The notes beneath the pieces are model-generated. The model ran no database searches and had not been told where the DNA came from. It worked only from the letters and a program-made list of their open reading frames with translations. Below, piece by piece: positions 17,018 through 26,347 of a stretch of 64,000 bases of DNA. The DNA comes from JAZPYZ01 sp045544455 (GTDB taxonomy: Bacteria > Bacillota > Clostridia > Oscillospirales > Acutalibacteraceae). Position 1 is the stretch's first letter, and every line of letters begins with the position of its first letter. The translations under genes and the position numbers were made by a program. The stretch lies in assembly GCA_045544455.1 (NCBI GenBank), contig JAZPYZ010000003.1:141036-205035 (forward strand), read 5' to 3'.

Positions 17018-18937
17018 TTATGCTTCGGGGGTTGATTCGTTTTCAAAATGATGTTTGATCACTTGTTCATATTCAGGCGGCAAGGTCATATAGTCACCGT
17101 ACACCTGCTCCAAAATCTGTTCCGCCTTGGCCGGAATGGGGGACATACGCCCTTCAAACGGCACATACCGCGGTTTGCCGTACCACGTAATCGGCACCGT
17201 TTGCCCGCGATGATCGTGATAACTGGCCAGATTCACCGCGTACGGATTATCCGGTTGGTTGTACCACCGGAAGGTGCGGTCAAGCCAACGGTGCAGAGCC
17301 TTGATGGGGGTGATGTGACAAAGCACGTCGCATACCGGTGCGTACTTGTTATAGTTGCGCCGACATTTCAATTTTGAGGTTAGCGTGCCGCGTAATAATT
17401 GTACCGCCCACGATTGTACCCGTTGTCCAAAACTCCACGATTGCGGTACGGTATCGATTGGGAATACGTCGATATACGGACCGTTATGATCGGTGAGATG
17501 GGCAATATGTTCTTGCGAAAAACGAGTATTATCCAACAAACGCACTTTGATAAACGGGGACCAGTAGCGGTCCACCGTGGTGGCGTGTTGCACCTCATAC
17601 GTATCTCCGAGTGCGTTCGGTGCCACCTGTAAAAAGCGCTCGTAATCGTCACGCATCATCAACAGATCCATGTCATCGTCCCACGGAATAAACCCTTGAT
17701 GACGGATTGCCCCCAACAAGGAACCTTCTCCCAAATAATACGGAATATGATGCTGACGGCAAACGCGGTCGATATCGTCCAGGATCGACAACTCAATCTT
17801 CTGCAATTCCCGTACCGTAAGCGTTCCGTCATCGGATGTCGGTTCCGGATCGGCTACATGCAATACCGCACGATAGATGGTTTCGATCGCTTCGGTTGAC
17901 AAAGCGATCGGGTGATTGCTCAATCGGGTTGCATCGACCGATTTTACCAACATAGCTAATTGTTCGGGCGTCACGTCCGGTGTCGGCAGTTTAAATACCC
18001 GATACAACGCTGCAAATTGTTCGCACGCTTGTTCAATGGTACGTGTGCCGAACAGATGTGTCAGTTTAGAAAACGCCGTTTTCAACGCGGCTTGACCGCG
18101 CGGATCGCAACAGCCGTCGGTATGTACCGCCATATACGCCCACACACCTTGCAAGCAAAGGGCTACGGCATGTCCGTGCGCGATGCCGAACAAGGTGGTC
18201 AGTTTATAACTCATGGCGTGAGGGGCGGTTGTTCGTGTGATGTGAATGGCTCGACCGGACAGATGCGACGCCAGTAAGATATCCGCCATCACGGCAGGAT
18301 CGCCCTGCAGATAACTACGCCAGTTGGCCAAGATCAGCGAGATTGCCTGCTCGGCATATTGCATGCTTTGTGCGGTGGAATGGACCGACCAGATCGATTC
18401 GATCGCTTGGCACAACGCATCCATTAACGTTGCCTTTTTTTGATATAACGGCAGGGTTTCGAGCAAGCGCGGTTCTAAGATCGCCACCTGCGGCACCAGA
18501 CTGTCGTGTGCGACGCTTTGTTTTACCCCTTGGTGATACATCACCGCAAACCGATTGGCTTCACTGCCGGTACCGGCGGTGGTGGGGATAGCGAGATGAA
18601 ACACGCCGGTGTCGGTAAGAGGTTGTTCCAAACAAAACACACCGGGGTCCATTTGGCAAAACAGTTTGATGCCTTTTGCTACATCGATGGCACTGCCGCC
18701 ACCAACCGAGATCAATCCGTCGCACTGATGCACACGGAAAAACTCTACCCCGGCCATTACGTCGTCGTATTGCGGATTGGGGGTAAAGGCATCGAAAAAC
18801 AAGGCGTTGTTTAAGGCGGCCAAATAATCCCCGATAAACAGTTTGCGCGCGGATTTGCTACAAACAATCAACGGGCGTTGAACGCCCGCTTGTTGCAGAT
18901 GAGCCGCAATGTTTTCATAATGATTGTCTACGATCAT
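17018..18937 (-). CDS. Fusion of iron-type alcohol dehydrogenase (phosphonoacetaldehyde reductase-like) and LicD transferase
   Basis: A 639-residue two-domain protein. Residues 1 to about 360 are an iron-containing alcohol dehydrogenase fold: ISVGGGSAIDVAK (79-87), PTTAGTGSEA, then metal positions D173, Q177, H240 and H254. In FucO-type enzymes the position of Q177 is a histidine, so the metal site is altered. The MDALCQAIES and TTAPHAMSYKLT wording recalls, from memory, phosphonoacetaldehyde reductases. Residues about 372-639 are a LicD/phosphocholine-transferase-like domain (GEGSLLGAIRHQGFIPWDDD, 403-422). The gene is third in an operon with a TagGH-type exporter. A possible job is making a reduced small alcohol and adding a phospho or phosphonate group to a surface glycan; no PEP mutase gene is present here. 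Confidence 0.8.
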   Translation of the reverse strand: MIVDNHYENIAAHLQQAGVQRPLIVCSKSARKLFIGDYLAALNNALFFDAFTPNPQYDDVMAGVEFFRVHQCDGLISVGGGSAIDVAKGIKLFCQMDPGVFCLEQPLTDTGVFHLAIPTTAGTGSEANRFAVMYHQGVKQSVAHDSLVPQVAILEPRLLETLPLYQKKATLMDALCQAIESIWSVHSTAQSMQYAEQAISLILANWRSYLQGDPAVMADILLASHLSGRAIHITRTTAPHAMSYKLTTLFGIAHGHAVALCLQGVWAYMAVHTDGCCDPRGQAALKTAFSKLTHLFGTRTIEQACEQFAALYRVFKLPTPDVTPEQLAMLVKSVDATRLSNHPIALSTEAIETIYRAVLHVADPEPTSDDGTLTVRELQKIELSILDDIDRVCRQHHIPYYLGEGSLLGAIRHQGFIPWDDDMDLLMMRDDYERFLQVAPNALGDTYEVQHATTVDRYWSPFIKVRLLDNTRFSQEHIAHLTDHNGPYIDVFPIDTVPQSWSFGQRVQSWAVQLLRGTLTSKLKCRRNYNKYAPVCDVLCHITPIKALHRWLDRTFRWYNQPDNPYAVNLASYHDHRGQTVPITWYGKPRYVPFEGRMSPIPAKAEQILEQVYGDYMTLPPEYEQVIKHHFENESTPEA

Positions 18938-18958
18938 TCTGAAAGATCCTTTCGTTGG

Positions 18959-19684
18959 TTAACTCATAAAGGTTTCGTATGCCGGTAATACCTCGTCCAT
19001 CGGGCCGAACATTCGAAGATTTCCTTCGTGTAACCATAAGATTTTATTGCACAGTTTGCGCAACGTATCGGCATTATGCGATACAATCAAGACTGTGCGC
19101 GATTTATCACTGATCAATTCTTTGATCTTTTTATAACTCTTTTTCTTAAATTTCGCATCGCCGACACTCAGCACTTCATCGATCAACATGATATCGGTTT
19201 CCAAAAACGCCGTGATCGAAAAGGCGAGTTTCGAGTGCATACCACTCGAATAGGTGCGTACCGGTCGGTCGATGAAGTCGCCCAGTTCCGAAAAGGCGAT
19301 GATATCATCCAACTTTTCGCGAATCTGCTTTTCGGTAAAGCCGAGCAACAAGCCCGATAAAAAGATGTTTTCCCGTCCCGACAGTTTTTTCTCAAATCCA
19401 ACACCGATCGCCAACAACGATACCGACCGCCCTTTCACGTCGATCGAACCGCTGTTGGGACTGAATACGCCGGCAATCGAGCGCAACATGGTGGATTTAC
19501 CACTGCCGTTTTTACCCACGATCCCGACCACGTCGCCCGATTCCACGGCGAACGATACGTCCTTCACCGCGACAAACTCTTTTGCCGGTTTCTTTTTGCG
19601 GGAAAAGAGTTGCTTGATCGAACCGCGACGTATGGTTTTATATGAAATTGTGAGATTCTTCACTTCGATAGCGATATCTTTCAT
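18959..19684 (-). CDS. ABC transporter ATPase of polysaccharide/teichoic acid export (TagH-like)
   Basis: A 241-residue ATPase with Walker A VGKNGSGKSTMLR, a Q-loop region replaced by the LLAIGVGFEKKLSGRENIFLSG wording typical of TagH/RfbE/Wzt exporters, signature RTYSSGMHSKLAFS, Walker B DIMLIDEVLSVGD and the switch His in IVSHNADT. It lacks the long C-terminal carbohydrate-binding extension of Wzt. Its start lies one base after the permease stop. It should power export of a lipid-linked polymer made or modified by this locus. Confidence 0.92.
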   Translation of the reverse strand: MKDIAIEVKNLTISYKTIRRGSIKQLFSRKKKPAKEFVAVKDVSFAVESGDVVGIVGKNGSGKSTMLRSIAGVFSPNSGSIDVKGRSVSLLAIGVGFEKKLSGRENIFLSGLLLGFTEKQIREKLDDIIAFSELGDFIDRPVRTYSSGMHSKLAFSITAFLETDIMLIDEVLSVGDAKFKKKSYKKIKELISDKSRTVLIVSHNADTLRKLCNKILWLHEGNLRMFGPMDEVLPAYETFMS

Positions 19685-19685
19685 A

Positions 19686-20468
19686 TTATATCACCTTAAC
19701 ATAACTGTTTTCGTAGCGGTATACCAACGCTATGCCTATCACACTTAGTGCGCTGCCAATGCCAAACCAGATCAACAACCAGTCATACTGCGGAACGGCC
19801 CCGTCGATCAGTACCCGGCGCGCCGCATCGATGCACAGTGCCACCGGATTGCCTTTCAACAACCATCCGCCATACAAACCGCCGATGCGGCTTTCGATCG
19901 AGTAGAAGACGCCGGACAGGTAAAACACCAACCGCAAACCAACGTGAACCAGATTATGCAGATCTTCAAAAAACACGCCGCAATGCATCAGGATTACGCT
20001 GAATCCAAAGGTGACGATCATCAAGGTTAGCAAGACCGGGAGCAACTGTAACATCGCCCAGGTATACGGGACACGATAGACTATCATCATCACTAAAATG
20101 ATGCCGAACGAGATCAGCAGTTTCACAAAATGGTTGAGCATTTTAGCAAAAATGAGCACGTATTTCGGCAAATAGATCTTCGAAATAATGCTTTTGGCAC
20201 CCGATACCAGTTTGACCGAGGATTGGACCGTTTTGCTGAAAAAGTTCCAAATCGTCAATCCGATAAATACAAACAGAGCGAAATGTTGTTCCGGTTCGTT
20301 GTAAACGATCAACCCGATAAACATATATACCAGCATGAACAACAGCGGATCCAAGATCCACCATAGCCAGTTTAAATAGGAATTCGCGACCTCGGCTTTG
20401 AGTGATGATTTCGCCGAATACACCGCATAATCGGCATATTTTCGAATATCCTTAACAAAACGCTTCAT
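19686..20468 (-). CDS. ABC-2 type permease of polysaccharide/teichoic acid export (TagG-like)
   Basis: A 260-residue permease with six predicted membrane segments, of the ABC-2 polymer-export group (YLNWLWWILDPLLFMLVYMFIG near residues 30-50; LHNLVHVGLRLVFYLSGVFY; KGNPVALCIDAARRVL). These wordings are shared by TagG/Wzm. It is the first gene of the operon permease, ATPase, dehydrogenase-LicD fusion. GGAGGAACC precedes the ATG. The polymer is unknown; wall teichoic acid or another phosphodiester polymer is plausible given the LicD neighbour. Confidence 0.9.
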   Translation of the reverse strand: MKRFVKDIRKYADYAVYSAKSSLKAEVANSYLNWLWWILDPLLFMLVYMFIGLIVYNEPEQHFALFVFIGLTIWNFFSKTVQSSVKLVSGAKSIISKIYLPKYVLIFAKMLNHFVKLLISFGIILVMMIVYRVPYTWAMLQLLPVLLTLMIVTFGFSVILMHCGVFFEDLHNLVHVGLRLVFYLSGVFYSIESRIGGLYGGWLLKGNPVALCIDAARRVLIDGAVPQYDWLLIWFGIGSALSVIGIALVYRYENSYVKVI

Positions 20469-20492
20469 AGGTTCCTCCGTCCTGTATGGAAA

Positions 20493-20515
20493 CGCGCGTG
20501 CTTCCGTATCACGCG
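20493..20515 (-). other. Leader hairpin of the TagGH/LicD operon
   Basis: GCGCGTG / CACGCGC arms with a 9-nt loop between the promoter and the permease ribosome site. No poly-U follows. Role unknown. Confidence 0.35.
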
Positions 20516-20534
20516 CCGGTTACTCATTGTACGT

Positions 20535-20564
20535 ATTATACCGCGTATGTCTATACCCCGTCAA
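20535..20564 (-). promoter_or_regulatory. Probable promoter of the TagGH/LicD-fusion operon
   Basis: Minus strand: TTGACG, 18 bp, TATAAT. It lies just after the rsmE stop, so this operon is separately controlled. Confidence 0.7.
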
Positions 20565-20567
20565 GGG

Positions 20568-21290
20568 TTAGTCCATGTTGCCGGTATAGGCCATGATCAT
20601 CGTTAACGCGGCGATCGGTGCGGTTTCACATCGCAAAATCCGCGGGCCAAGCGTCGCACATACGGCGCCATGTTCACACAAACGTGCCACCTCTTCAGGG
20701 GCGAAACCGCCTTCCGGCCCGATCACGATGGATACGGATTCGGTTGTCGGTTCCAATACCGCCGAAACGGGTTGGCCGCCGCCCTCATAAAAGATCAGGG
20801 TTTTGTCACCGGCCAATCGGTTCGCCGCTTCGGAAAACGATACCGGGGCCGACACGATCGGCAGTTTGCCGCGGCCGCATTGACCGGCGGCTTCGGTAGC
20901 GATACGTTGCCACCGCGCTTGTTTGCGATCGCCGTCACGGCGATCCAGTTTGACAATGCTGCGCGCCGTAGCCACCGGCACGATCTCGGTCACGCCGAGT
21001 TCCACCGCTTTTTGAATGATCCATTCCATTTTGTCGCTTTTCGGTAACCCTTGGTATAAAGTCACGCGCACGCTCGGTTCGGACACCGATGCGGTTTTGT
21101 GGATCACCCGCAAGGTCACCTGTGCAGGGGAAATGTCGGTGATTTCGCAGGCGTAATCAAACCCGGCCCCGTCACACAAGGTCAGCGGTTCGCCCACCCG
21201 CATCCGAAGCGACCGCGCGATATGCGACGCGTCATCACCGGTGATGACGGCAGTATCGGTGGGGGATGTGTTCACAAAAAAACGAGGCAT
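20568..21290 (-). CDS. rsmE: 16S rRNA (uracil1498-N3)-methyltransferase
   Basis: A 240-residue SPOUT-class methyltransferase. The N-terminal PUA-like part begins MPRFFVNTSP and includes DDASHIARSLRMRVGE. The C-terminal SAM-binding knot has KMEWIIQKAVELGVTEIVP, SIVIGPEGGFAPEE and TLGPRILRCETA. The frame extends upstream to 21368, but the ATG at 21290 matches the family start, has GGAG 9 nt upstream and lies next to the prmA stop. The usual prmA-rsmE neighbourhood is kept. Confidence 0.95.
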   Translation of the reverse strand: MPRFFVNTSPTDTAVITGDDASHIARSLRMRVGEPLTLCDGAGFDYACEITDISPAQVTLRVIHKTASVSEPSVRVTLYQGLPKSDKMEWIIQKAVELGVTEIVPVATARSIVKLDRRDGDRKQARWQRIATEAAGQCGRGKLPIVSAPVSFSEAANRLAGDKTLIFYEGGGQPVSAVLEPTTESVSIVIGPEGGFAPEEVARLCEHGAVCATLGPRILRCETAPIAALTMIMAYTGNMD

Positions 21291-21294
21291 CGCG

Positions 21295-22224
21295 TTACAC
21301 TCCGTTTCGACGGCAGACCATGCAGATCCACCCTTTTTGTTCCAATCGTTGTTCCACGATCCAACCATTATCTTTGAGCACCGTCACGACATCCTGTTCA
21401 CGCGTGTCGATGATACCGGATACCAAATACCGGCCGTTTTTGTTTAAGAACGGGGCGACTGCCGGCGTTAACGAGATAATGGCATCGGCAACGATGTTCG
21501 CCACTACCAAATCGTATTGCCCGGTTACGGTTTTGGCTAAATCGCCTTGCACCATGGTATAAGCCGGTTCGGTCAATCCGTTTTCCTGTCCGTTGGCAAT
21601 CGCGGTTTTTACTGCGAGAGGATCGATATCCACGCCAACGGCTTGTTTGGCGCCGAGCAACATCGCGGCAATTGACAGAATGCCGCTTCCGCATCCAATA
21701 TCCAGCACGGTGGTGTCAGGCGTTACCAACGGTTCGATCGCTTCCAACATCAGTCGCGTCGTGTCGTGGCCGCCGGTCCCGAACGCCATGCCGGGATCGA
21801 TCGAGAGCATGGTGCGCCCATCCGGCACGGCCGCCGACGTCCACGTCGGGCAGATCCACAGTTTTTGCCCGACCGTCAACGGTTTAAAATAGGTTTTCCA
21901 GTTGTTGGCCCAATCCTGTTCGGTGATCGATTCGGACGATACCTCGTGTGCGATCTGCGCGGCCGTTAACCGTTCGCGCAAAAAGGCAATCGCTTCCAGT
22001 GGGTTTTCTTCCGGCGAAATATACGCGTGGATCAGCGAATGGGTACGGTCTTTTTGCAACAACGCTTCATCGATCAAATCGATGTGCGCGATCTCGCGTG
22101 CCCCTTGTTCCAAATCGCTGTAATCTTCCACGTAAATGCCGTACGGCACGACCATATTCGCAATCGCCGATGCCGCGTCGGTGTCGGCAGTGGCTACTTT
22201 TAAACAAATCTCGGTCCATTCCAT
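21295..22224 (-). CDS. prmA: Ribosomal protein L11 methyltransferase
   Basis: A 309-residue methyltransferase that trimethylates ribosomal protein L11. The start MEWTEICLKVATAD fits the family. The SAM-binding motif VLDIGCGSGILSIAA and the post-motif VANIVADAI are intact, preceded by PGMAFGTGGHDTT. The ATG at 22224 is chosen by the family N-terminus. A GTG at 22233, directly after the upstream stop, is the alternative; SD spacings are 13 and 4 nt, neither ideal. The gene lies between the phosphohexomutase and rsmE. Confidence 0.94.
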   Translation of the reverse strand: MEWTEICLKVATADTDAASAIANMVVPYGIYVEDYSDLEQGAREIAHIDLIDEALLQKDRTHSLIHAYISPEENPLEAIAFLRERLTAAQIAHEVSSESITEQDWANNWKTYFKPLTVGQKLWICPTWTSAAVPDGRTMLSIDPGMAFGTGGHDTTRLMLEAIEPLVTPDTTVLDIGCGSGILSIAAMLLGAKQAVGVDIDPLAVKTAIANGQENGLTEPAYTMVQGDLAKTVTGQYDLVVANIVADAIISLTPAVAPFLNKNGRYLVSGIIDTREQDVVTVLKDNGWIVEQRLEQKGWICMVCRRNGV

Positions 22225-22233
22225 CGATATCAC

Positions 22234-23769
22234 TCATTCCTTTTCTAAATAGGTGCGCAGTTCGGTGGCATTCAGGCCGCTTTGTGCGAACATAAACGAG
22301 GCCACTTGTTGTAAGATCTGGCGGCATCCGCCGATACGGTTGCTTTCGATATTCATCGGCATCACCGGATCGTGCACGCTGAGTCGCAACAACAACCAAC
22401 CGTCGCCGTCGGGTTCGCTGAACGAAACGCGAACCCCCTCAAAACTATCCTCCGCCACGCGCCAACCGTTTTCGCGCGCCAGCGTTTCCAGTTGAGTAAG
22501 CACCTCTTCGCCGTACGGACGAAAATCCGGTTCGGTGATCCCGAATCGCAATTCAACCGCCTCGGCCGGTTGCGGCAGACGGGCAATCAACGCGTCCAAA
22601 CTGCTACCGGTCAGGCGCAGGTTAACCGCGTGGATAATGATTTGGGTGATGAGATACGCACCATCGTCCAGGAAATAGTTGTCGCGCATGGCGGCGTGAC
22701 CGGAGGTTTCGATCGCCAACGGTGCGTCGATGCCTTCGGTATTTAAACGAATGGCTTCGTTGATGACGTTTTTATAGCCGCGTTTAAAGCGGTGATGTTT
22801 GCCGCCGAGTACCGATTCGATAAACCATTTCAAACCGTCCGAGGTGACCGAATCGGTGACGATGGTGCCGCCATCGTGCCCGTCTAACGCGATACAGGCC
22901 GCCAACGCGATCAAGGCATTGCGGTTGATCTCCCGTCCTTGCGCATCCACACAGGCCGCACGATCGACGTCGGTATCGAAAATGATACCGAGATCCGCGT
23001 TTGCCGCGACGGTGGCCGCCGAAACCGACGCCATAGCCGTGACGTTTTCGGGGTTCGGGATATGGTTGGGGAACCGGCCGTCCGGTTCTAAGAACTGGCT
23101 ACCCGATACGTCTGCACCGAGCGGCGCGAGCACGTCGGTCGCATAAAAACCGCCGGCACCGTTACCGGCATCCACCACCAGTTTCCAACCGTCGAGCGGA
23201 CGGGCCGGATTGGCCGCGCCGCGTACCCCATCACAGATCATGCGGCGCAAACGGGCGGCGTATTGTTTCATATAATCGGACTCGGTGCAAGTGCCGAGCG
23301 TGGTGGCTTTGGTGGGTTCCAACGAGGCGGCGATCTCTAAGATGCGCGAGATATCGCTGCTTTCCAAACCACCGTTACGGGTGAAGAATTTTAACCCGTT
23401 GCGATGATACGGGTGATGACTGGCGGTGATCTGGATAGCCCCGTCGGTTTGCAAATCCACCGTAGTCATAAACATGGCCGGTGTAGCGGCCAGGCCGCAA
23501 TCCAAAACGGTAACGCCGCACTCAACCAACGCGTGGCAAGCCACCGTGCGGATACGCGGACCGGACACGCGACTGTCGCGTCCGACCGATACCGTGAGTT
23601 GATCGGCGGATTTACCGCATCTATTTTCCAAAAAGACAACAAACGCGCGCACAATATGATCCACGACCGCGTCGGTCAGGTTCAACGGTTCACCGTCGAT
23701 CCCGTCTACCGCTACGCCGCGAATATCGGTGCCGCTTTTCAATGCTTTCAATGCCGTGATATCTAACAT
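22234..23769 (-). CDS. Phosphoglucomutase/phosphomannomutase family protein
   Basis: A 511-residue alpha-D-phosphohexomutase that would interconvert hexose-1- and 6-phosphates. Order: SGTDIRG near the start, VSVGRDSRVSGPR, the phosphoserine loop QITASHHPYHRNGLKF (usual TASHNP; here HHP), the metal loop FDTDVDRAA, sugar-binding IETSGHAAM and a C-terminal domain with SEPDGDGWLLLRLS-like wording for phosphate binding. The substrate (glucose, mannose or glucosamine) cannot be fixed. It is first in an operon with prmA and rsmE, and may supply sugar nucleotides for the nearby surface genes. Confidence 0.9.
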   Translation of the reverse strand: MLDITALKALKSGTDIRGVAVDGIDGEPLNLTDAVVDHIVRAFVVFLENRCGKSADQLTVSVGRDSRVSGPRIRTVACHALVECGVTVLDCGLAATPAMFMTTVDLQTDGAIQITASHHPYHRNGLKFFTRNGGLESSDISRILEIAASLEPTKATTLGTCTESDYMKQYAARLRRMICDGVRGAANPARPLDGWKLVVDAGNGAGGFYATDVLAPLGADVSGSQFLEPDGRFPNHIPNPENVTAMASVSAATVAANADLGIIFDTDVDRAACVDAQGREINRNALIALAACIALDGHDGGTIVTDSVTSDGLKWFIESVLGGKHHRFKRGYKNVINEAIRLNTEGIDAPLAIETSGHAAMRDNYFLDDGAYLITQIIIHAVNLRLTGSSLDALIARLPQPAEAVELRFGITEPDFRPYGEEVLTQLETLARENGWRVAEDSFEGVRVSFSEPDGDGWLLLRLSVHDPVMPMNIESNRIGGCRQILQQVASFMFAQSGLNATELRTYLEKE

Positions 23770-23811
23770 ACTTTAAGACCTCCGAGAATAACGCATATTT
23801 ATATATTCTAC

Positions 23812-23840
23812 ATTATACACTAAACGGCGAATGCGAGCAA
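23812..23840 (-). promoter_or_regulatory. Probable promoter of the phosphohexomutase-prmA-rsmE operon
   Basis: Minus strand: TTGCTC, 17 bp, TATAAT. Confidence 0.65.
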
Positions 23841-23874
23841 TAGTAAAATTCACAAACAATTTAAGGGGCGTTCG

Positions 23875-23903
23875 TTGACAACCGCGGTAGAAAGGCGTAA
23901 GAT
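23875..23903 (+). promoter_or_regulatory. Probable promoter of the capA-like gene
   Basis: TTGACA, 17 bp, TAAGAT, about 48 bp before the start codon. Confidence 0.65.
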
Positions 23904-23950
23904 AACAACATGATCAGTTGGGCGGTCGGCCCACAAGGAGACGTAAACAC

Positions 23951-25273
23951 ATGACTGCTAAACACGGAAAAAAGCGCAACTATACATGGTTTTGGGGATT
24001 GCTCGGGATCGTATTGGCGATCGCGGTGATCGTGGTATCGGTTTGGGCGATGTCATCGTCGAAACCCGGACGCGGTTCCGACACCGGTTCGACCTCAACC
24101 ACCACGACAAACACGACCACCACAACGACGGTCGTGCCGCCGCCCACCACTGCGACGATCGGCAGTACCGGCGATTTTTTGTTGCATACGCCGTTGTTGA
24201 CCAATTATTACGATGCGGCGACCGATACGTATGCCTATGATAACGTGTTCACCCACGTCAAACCGTATTATGAACAGATGGACTGGATGGTGGGGAACTT
24301 AGAAGTGACTTTGGCCGGCGACGCATACGCGTATCAAGGGTATCCCAACTTTAACGCACCGGATACCATGATCGATGCCATGCTCGATAACGGTATCGAT
24401 ATGCTATTGACGGCTAATAACCACTCGTTCGATACCGGTTCGATCGGGTTTACCCGCACGCGTTCGGTGTTGAAAACCAAGAACATGCCGTTTATCGGGA
24501 CACGTGACGAGGCGGACAAGCCGTACCGCGTTGAAACGGTAAACGATATCGCGATCGGGATGATCAACTATACCTATCAAACCTATCGGCCAGATGGGCA
24601 AAAGGCGCTCAACGGTATTTTGATGACCGGCGACACCGCCCCGTTGATCAATTCGTTTGATTACCGTAACCTGGATGCGTTTTACACCGAGTTGGCACAA
24701 CGTATCGAGGAGATGCAACAGGATGGTGCCGAAGCGATCATGGTATTCATCCATTGGGGCGACGAGTATCGGCTGGCCCCCAACGCCTACCAAACCGCGA
24801 TGGCGCAAAAGATGTGTGATCTGGGCGTCGATGTCATTGTGGGCGGTCATCCGCACGTCATTCAACCGATCGAGATCCTCACCTCGTCGATATCGGGTAA
24901 ACAGACGGTATGCGCGTATTCGGTCGGTAATGCATTGTCCAACCAACGCGTGGCGTATATGGATATGAAAACCGGCCACACCGAAGACGGAATGGTGTTG
25001 CAAACCACCTTTACCAAATCGTCCGACGGAACGGTATCGCTGACCGGACTGGACGTATTGCCGACATGGGTGCATATGTATAAAAGCGGTAATAAAACGT
25101 ATTATGAGATTGTACCGCTTGATACTGAACAAGAGTTTGCTACCTCGTTTAACCTGTCGGCCAGCTCGACCGGTGCGGCGGACGCTCAAAAATCGTATGA
25201 TCGGACGATGGCGTTGGTACAAGATGGACTTCAGGCGTTCAAAGCCCGGATGGCGGAACGCGTAGCGGATTGA
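23951..25273 (+). CDS. CapA family membrane-anchored protein
   Basis: A 440-residue protein with a short basic N-terminus, one membrane helix (residues about 12-34), a Thr-rich linker ending in VVPPPTT, and an extracellular CapA/PgsA-type metallophosphatase-like domain. Motifs: STGDFLLHTP, VGNLEVTLAG, TANNHSFDTG, VFIHWGDEY and GGHPHVIQPIEI. Relatives take part in poly-gamma-glutamate synthesis or anchoring, but no other pgs/cap genes are here, so the role is open. AAGGAG precedes the ATG at 23951. The asnA -35 overlaps the stop codon. Confidence 0.88.
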   Translation: MTAKHGKKRNYTWFWGLLGIVLAIAVIVVSVWAMSSSKPGRGSDTGSTSTTTTNTTTTTTVVPPPTTATIGSTGDFLLHTPLLTNYYDAATDTYAYDNVFTHVKPYYEQMDWMVGNLEVTLAGDAYAYQGYPNFNAPDTMIDAMLDNGIDMLLTANNHSFDTGSIGFTRTRSVLKTKNMPFIGTRDEADKPYRVETVNDIAIGMINYTYQTYRPDGQKALNGILMTGDTAPLINSFDYRNLDAFYTELAQRIEEMQQDGAEAIMVFIHWGDEYRLAPNAYQTAMAQKMCDLGVDVIVGGHPHVIQPIEILTSSISGKQTVCAYSVGNALSNQRVAYMDMKTGHTEDGMVLQTTFTKSSDGTVSLTGLDVLPTWVHMYKSGNKTYYEIVPLDTEQEFATSFNLSASSTGAADAQKSYDRTMALVQDGLQAFKARMAERVAD

Positions 25274-25299
25274 CATTTGTCACGGGATGATGGTATAAT
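25270..25299 (+). promoter_or_regulatory. Probable promoter of asnA
   Basis: TTGACA, 18 bp, TATAAT with TGG before the -10: full consensus hexamers with an extended -10. Confidence 0.82.
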
Positions 25300-25331
25300 C
25301 ATCCGCAGTGATACACGAAAGGACGACACGG

Positions 25332-26339
25332 ATGAACAAGGTTTTTGTACCGCAGGGGTATCGCCCTCTGCTTGACGCGTACAGTACGCAACGCGCCATC
25401 GAATATATCAAGCGCACCTTTCAGGCGGAATTTTCGTCGGCGCTTCATTTAAAACGCGTCACCGCCCCGTTATTTGTCACCGAGGGGTCCGGCCTTAACG
25501 ATAACCTCAACGGATATGAGCGGGCGGTCTCGTTCGACGTGCCGGCCATTGGCTTGGATGCACAGGTGGTGCATTCGCTGGCTAAATGGAAACGGTTAGC
25601 GCTCAGCCGCTACCGTTTTGGCGTGGGGGACGGGTTATACACCGATATGAACGCGATCCGTCGCGATGAAGAGTTGGATAACATCCATTCGATCTACGTA
25701 GACCAATGGGATTGGGAAAAGGTGATCACGCGCGAAACTCGCACGTTGGAGTATCTGAAATTGATCGTCACGTCGATTGTCGGGGCGATCTGTGATACCA
25801 ACGATCGGTTGCACGTGCGGTTTCCGCAACTGCGCACCGAATTGTGCCGGGACGTATCGTTTATCACCACGCAAGAGTTGGAAGATAGATACCCCGACAT
25901 GACCGCGTCCGAACGCGAAACCGCGTATTTAAAAGAACATAAGACTGCCTTTATCATGCAGATCGGCGGTAAACTCCGATCCGGCAAACCGCACGATGGC
26001 CGCGCTCCCGACTATGACGATTGGGAACTGAACGGCGACCTGCTTTTTTGGAACGATGTGCTTGGCCGTGCGTTCGAGATCTCGTCGATGGGCATCCGCG
26101 TGGACGCTGCCTCGCTCGATCGGCAGTTGACCGAATCGGGTTGTGACGATCGTCGAAACCTGCCGTTCCATAAAATGTTGTTAAACGATGAATTGCCGCT
26201 GACCATCGGCGGCGGTATCGGACAATCGAGACTGTGCATGTTGATGATGGGCTGTGCCCACATCGGGGAAGTGCAGTCCAGTATCTGGGACGACGAAACG
26301 GTACGCATCTGCGAACAAAACGGCATTCCGTTGTTATAA
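25332..26339 (+). CDS. asnA: Aspartate-ammonia ligase
   Basis: A 335-residue class II synthetase-like enzyme making asparagine from aspartate, ammonia and ATP. Family wording: IKRTFQAEFSSALHLKRVTAPLFV, GLNDNLNGYERAVSF, SIYVDQWDWEKVI, SSMGIRVD and the C-terminal ATP motif IGGGIGQSRLCMLM. Length is typical of AsnA. GAAAGGA lies 8 nt before the ATG at 25332; the in-frame ATA/ATT codons upstream do not matter. It has its own promoter and is followed by a terminator. Confidence 0.96.
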   Translation: MNKVFVPQGYRPLLDAYSTQRAIEYIKRTFQAEFSSALHLKRVTAPLFVTEGSGLNDNLNGYERAVSFDVPAIGLDAQVVHSLAKWKRLALSRYRFGVGDGLYTDMNAIRRDEELDNIHSIYVDQWDWEKVITRETRTLEYLKLIVTSIVGAICDTNDRLHVRFPQLRTELCRDVSFITTQELEDRYPDMTASERETAYLKEHKTAFIMQIGGKLRSGKPHDGRAPDYDDWELNGDLLFWNDVLGRAFEISSMGIRVDAASLDRQLTESGCDDRRNLPFHKMLLNDELPLTIGGGIGQSRLCMLMMGCAHIGEVQSSIWDDETVRICEQNGIPLL

Positions 26340-26347
26340 GTTAAACC

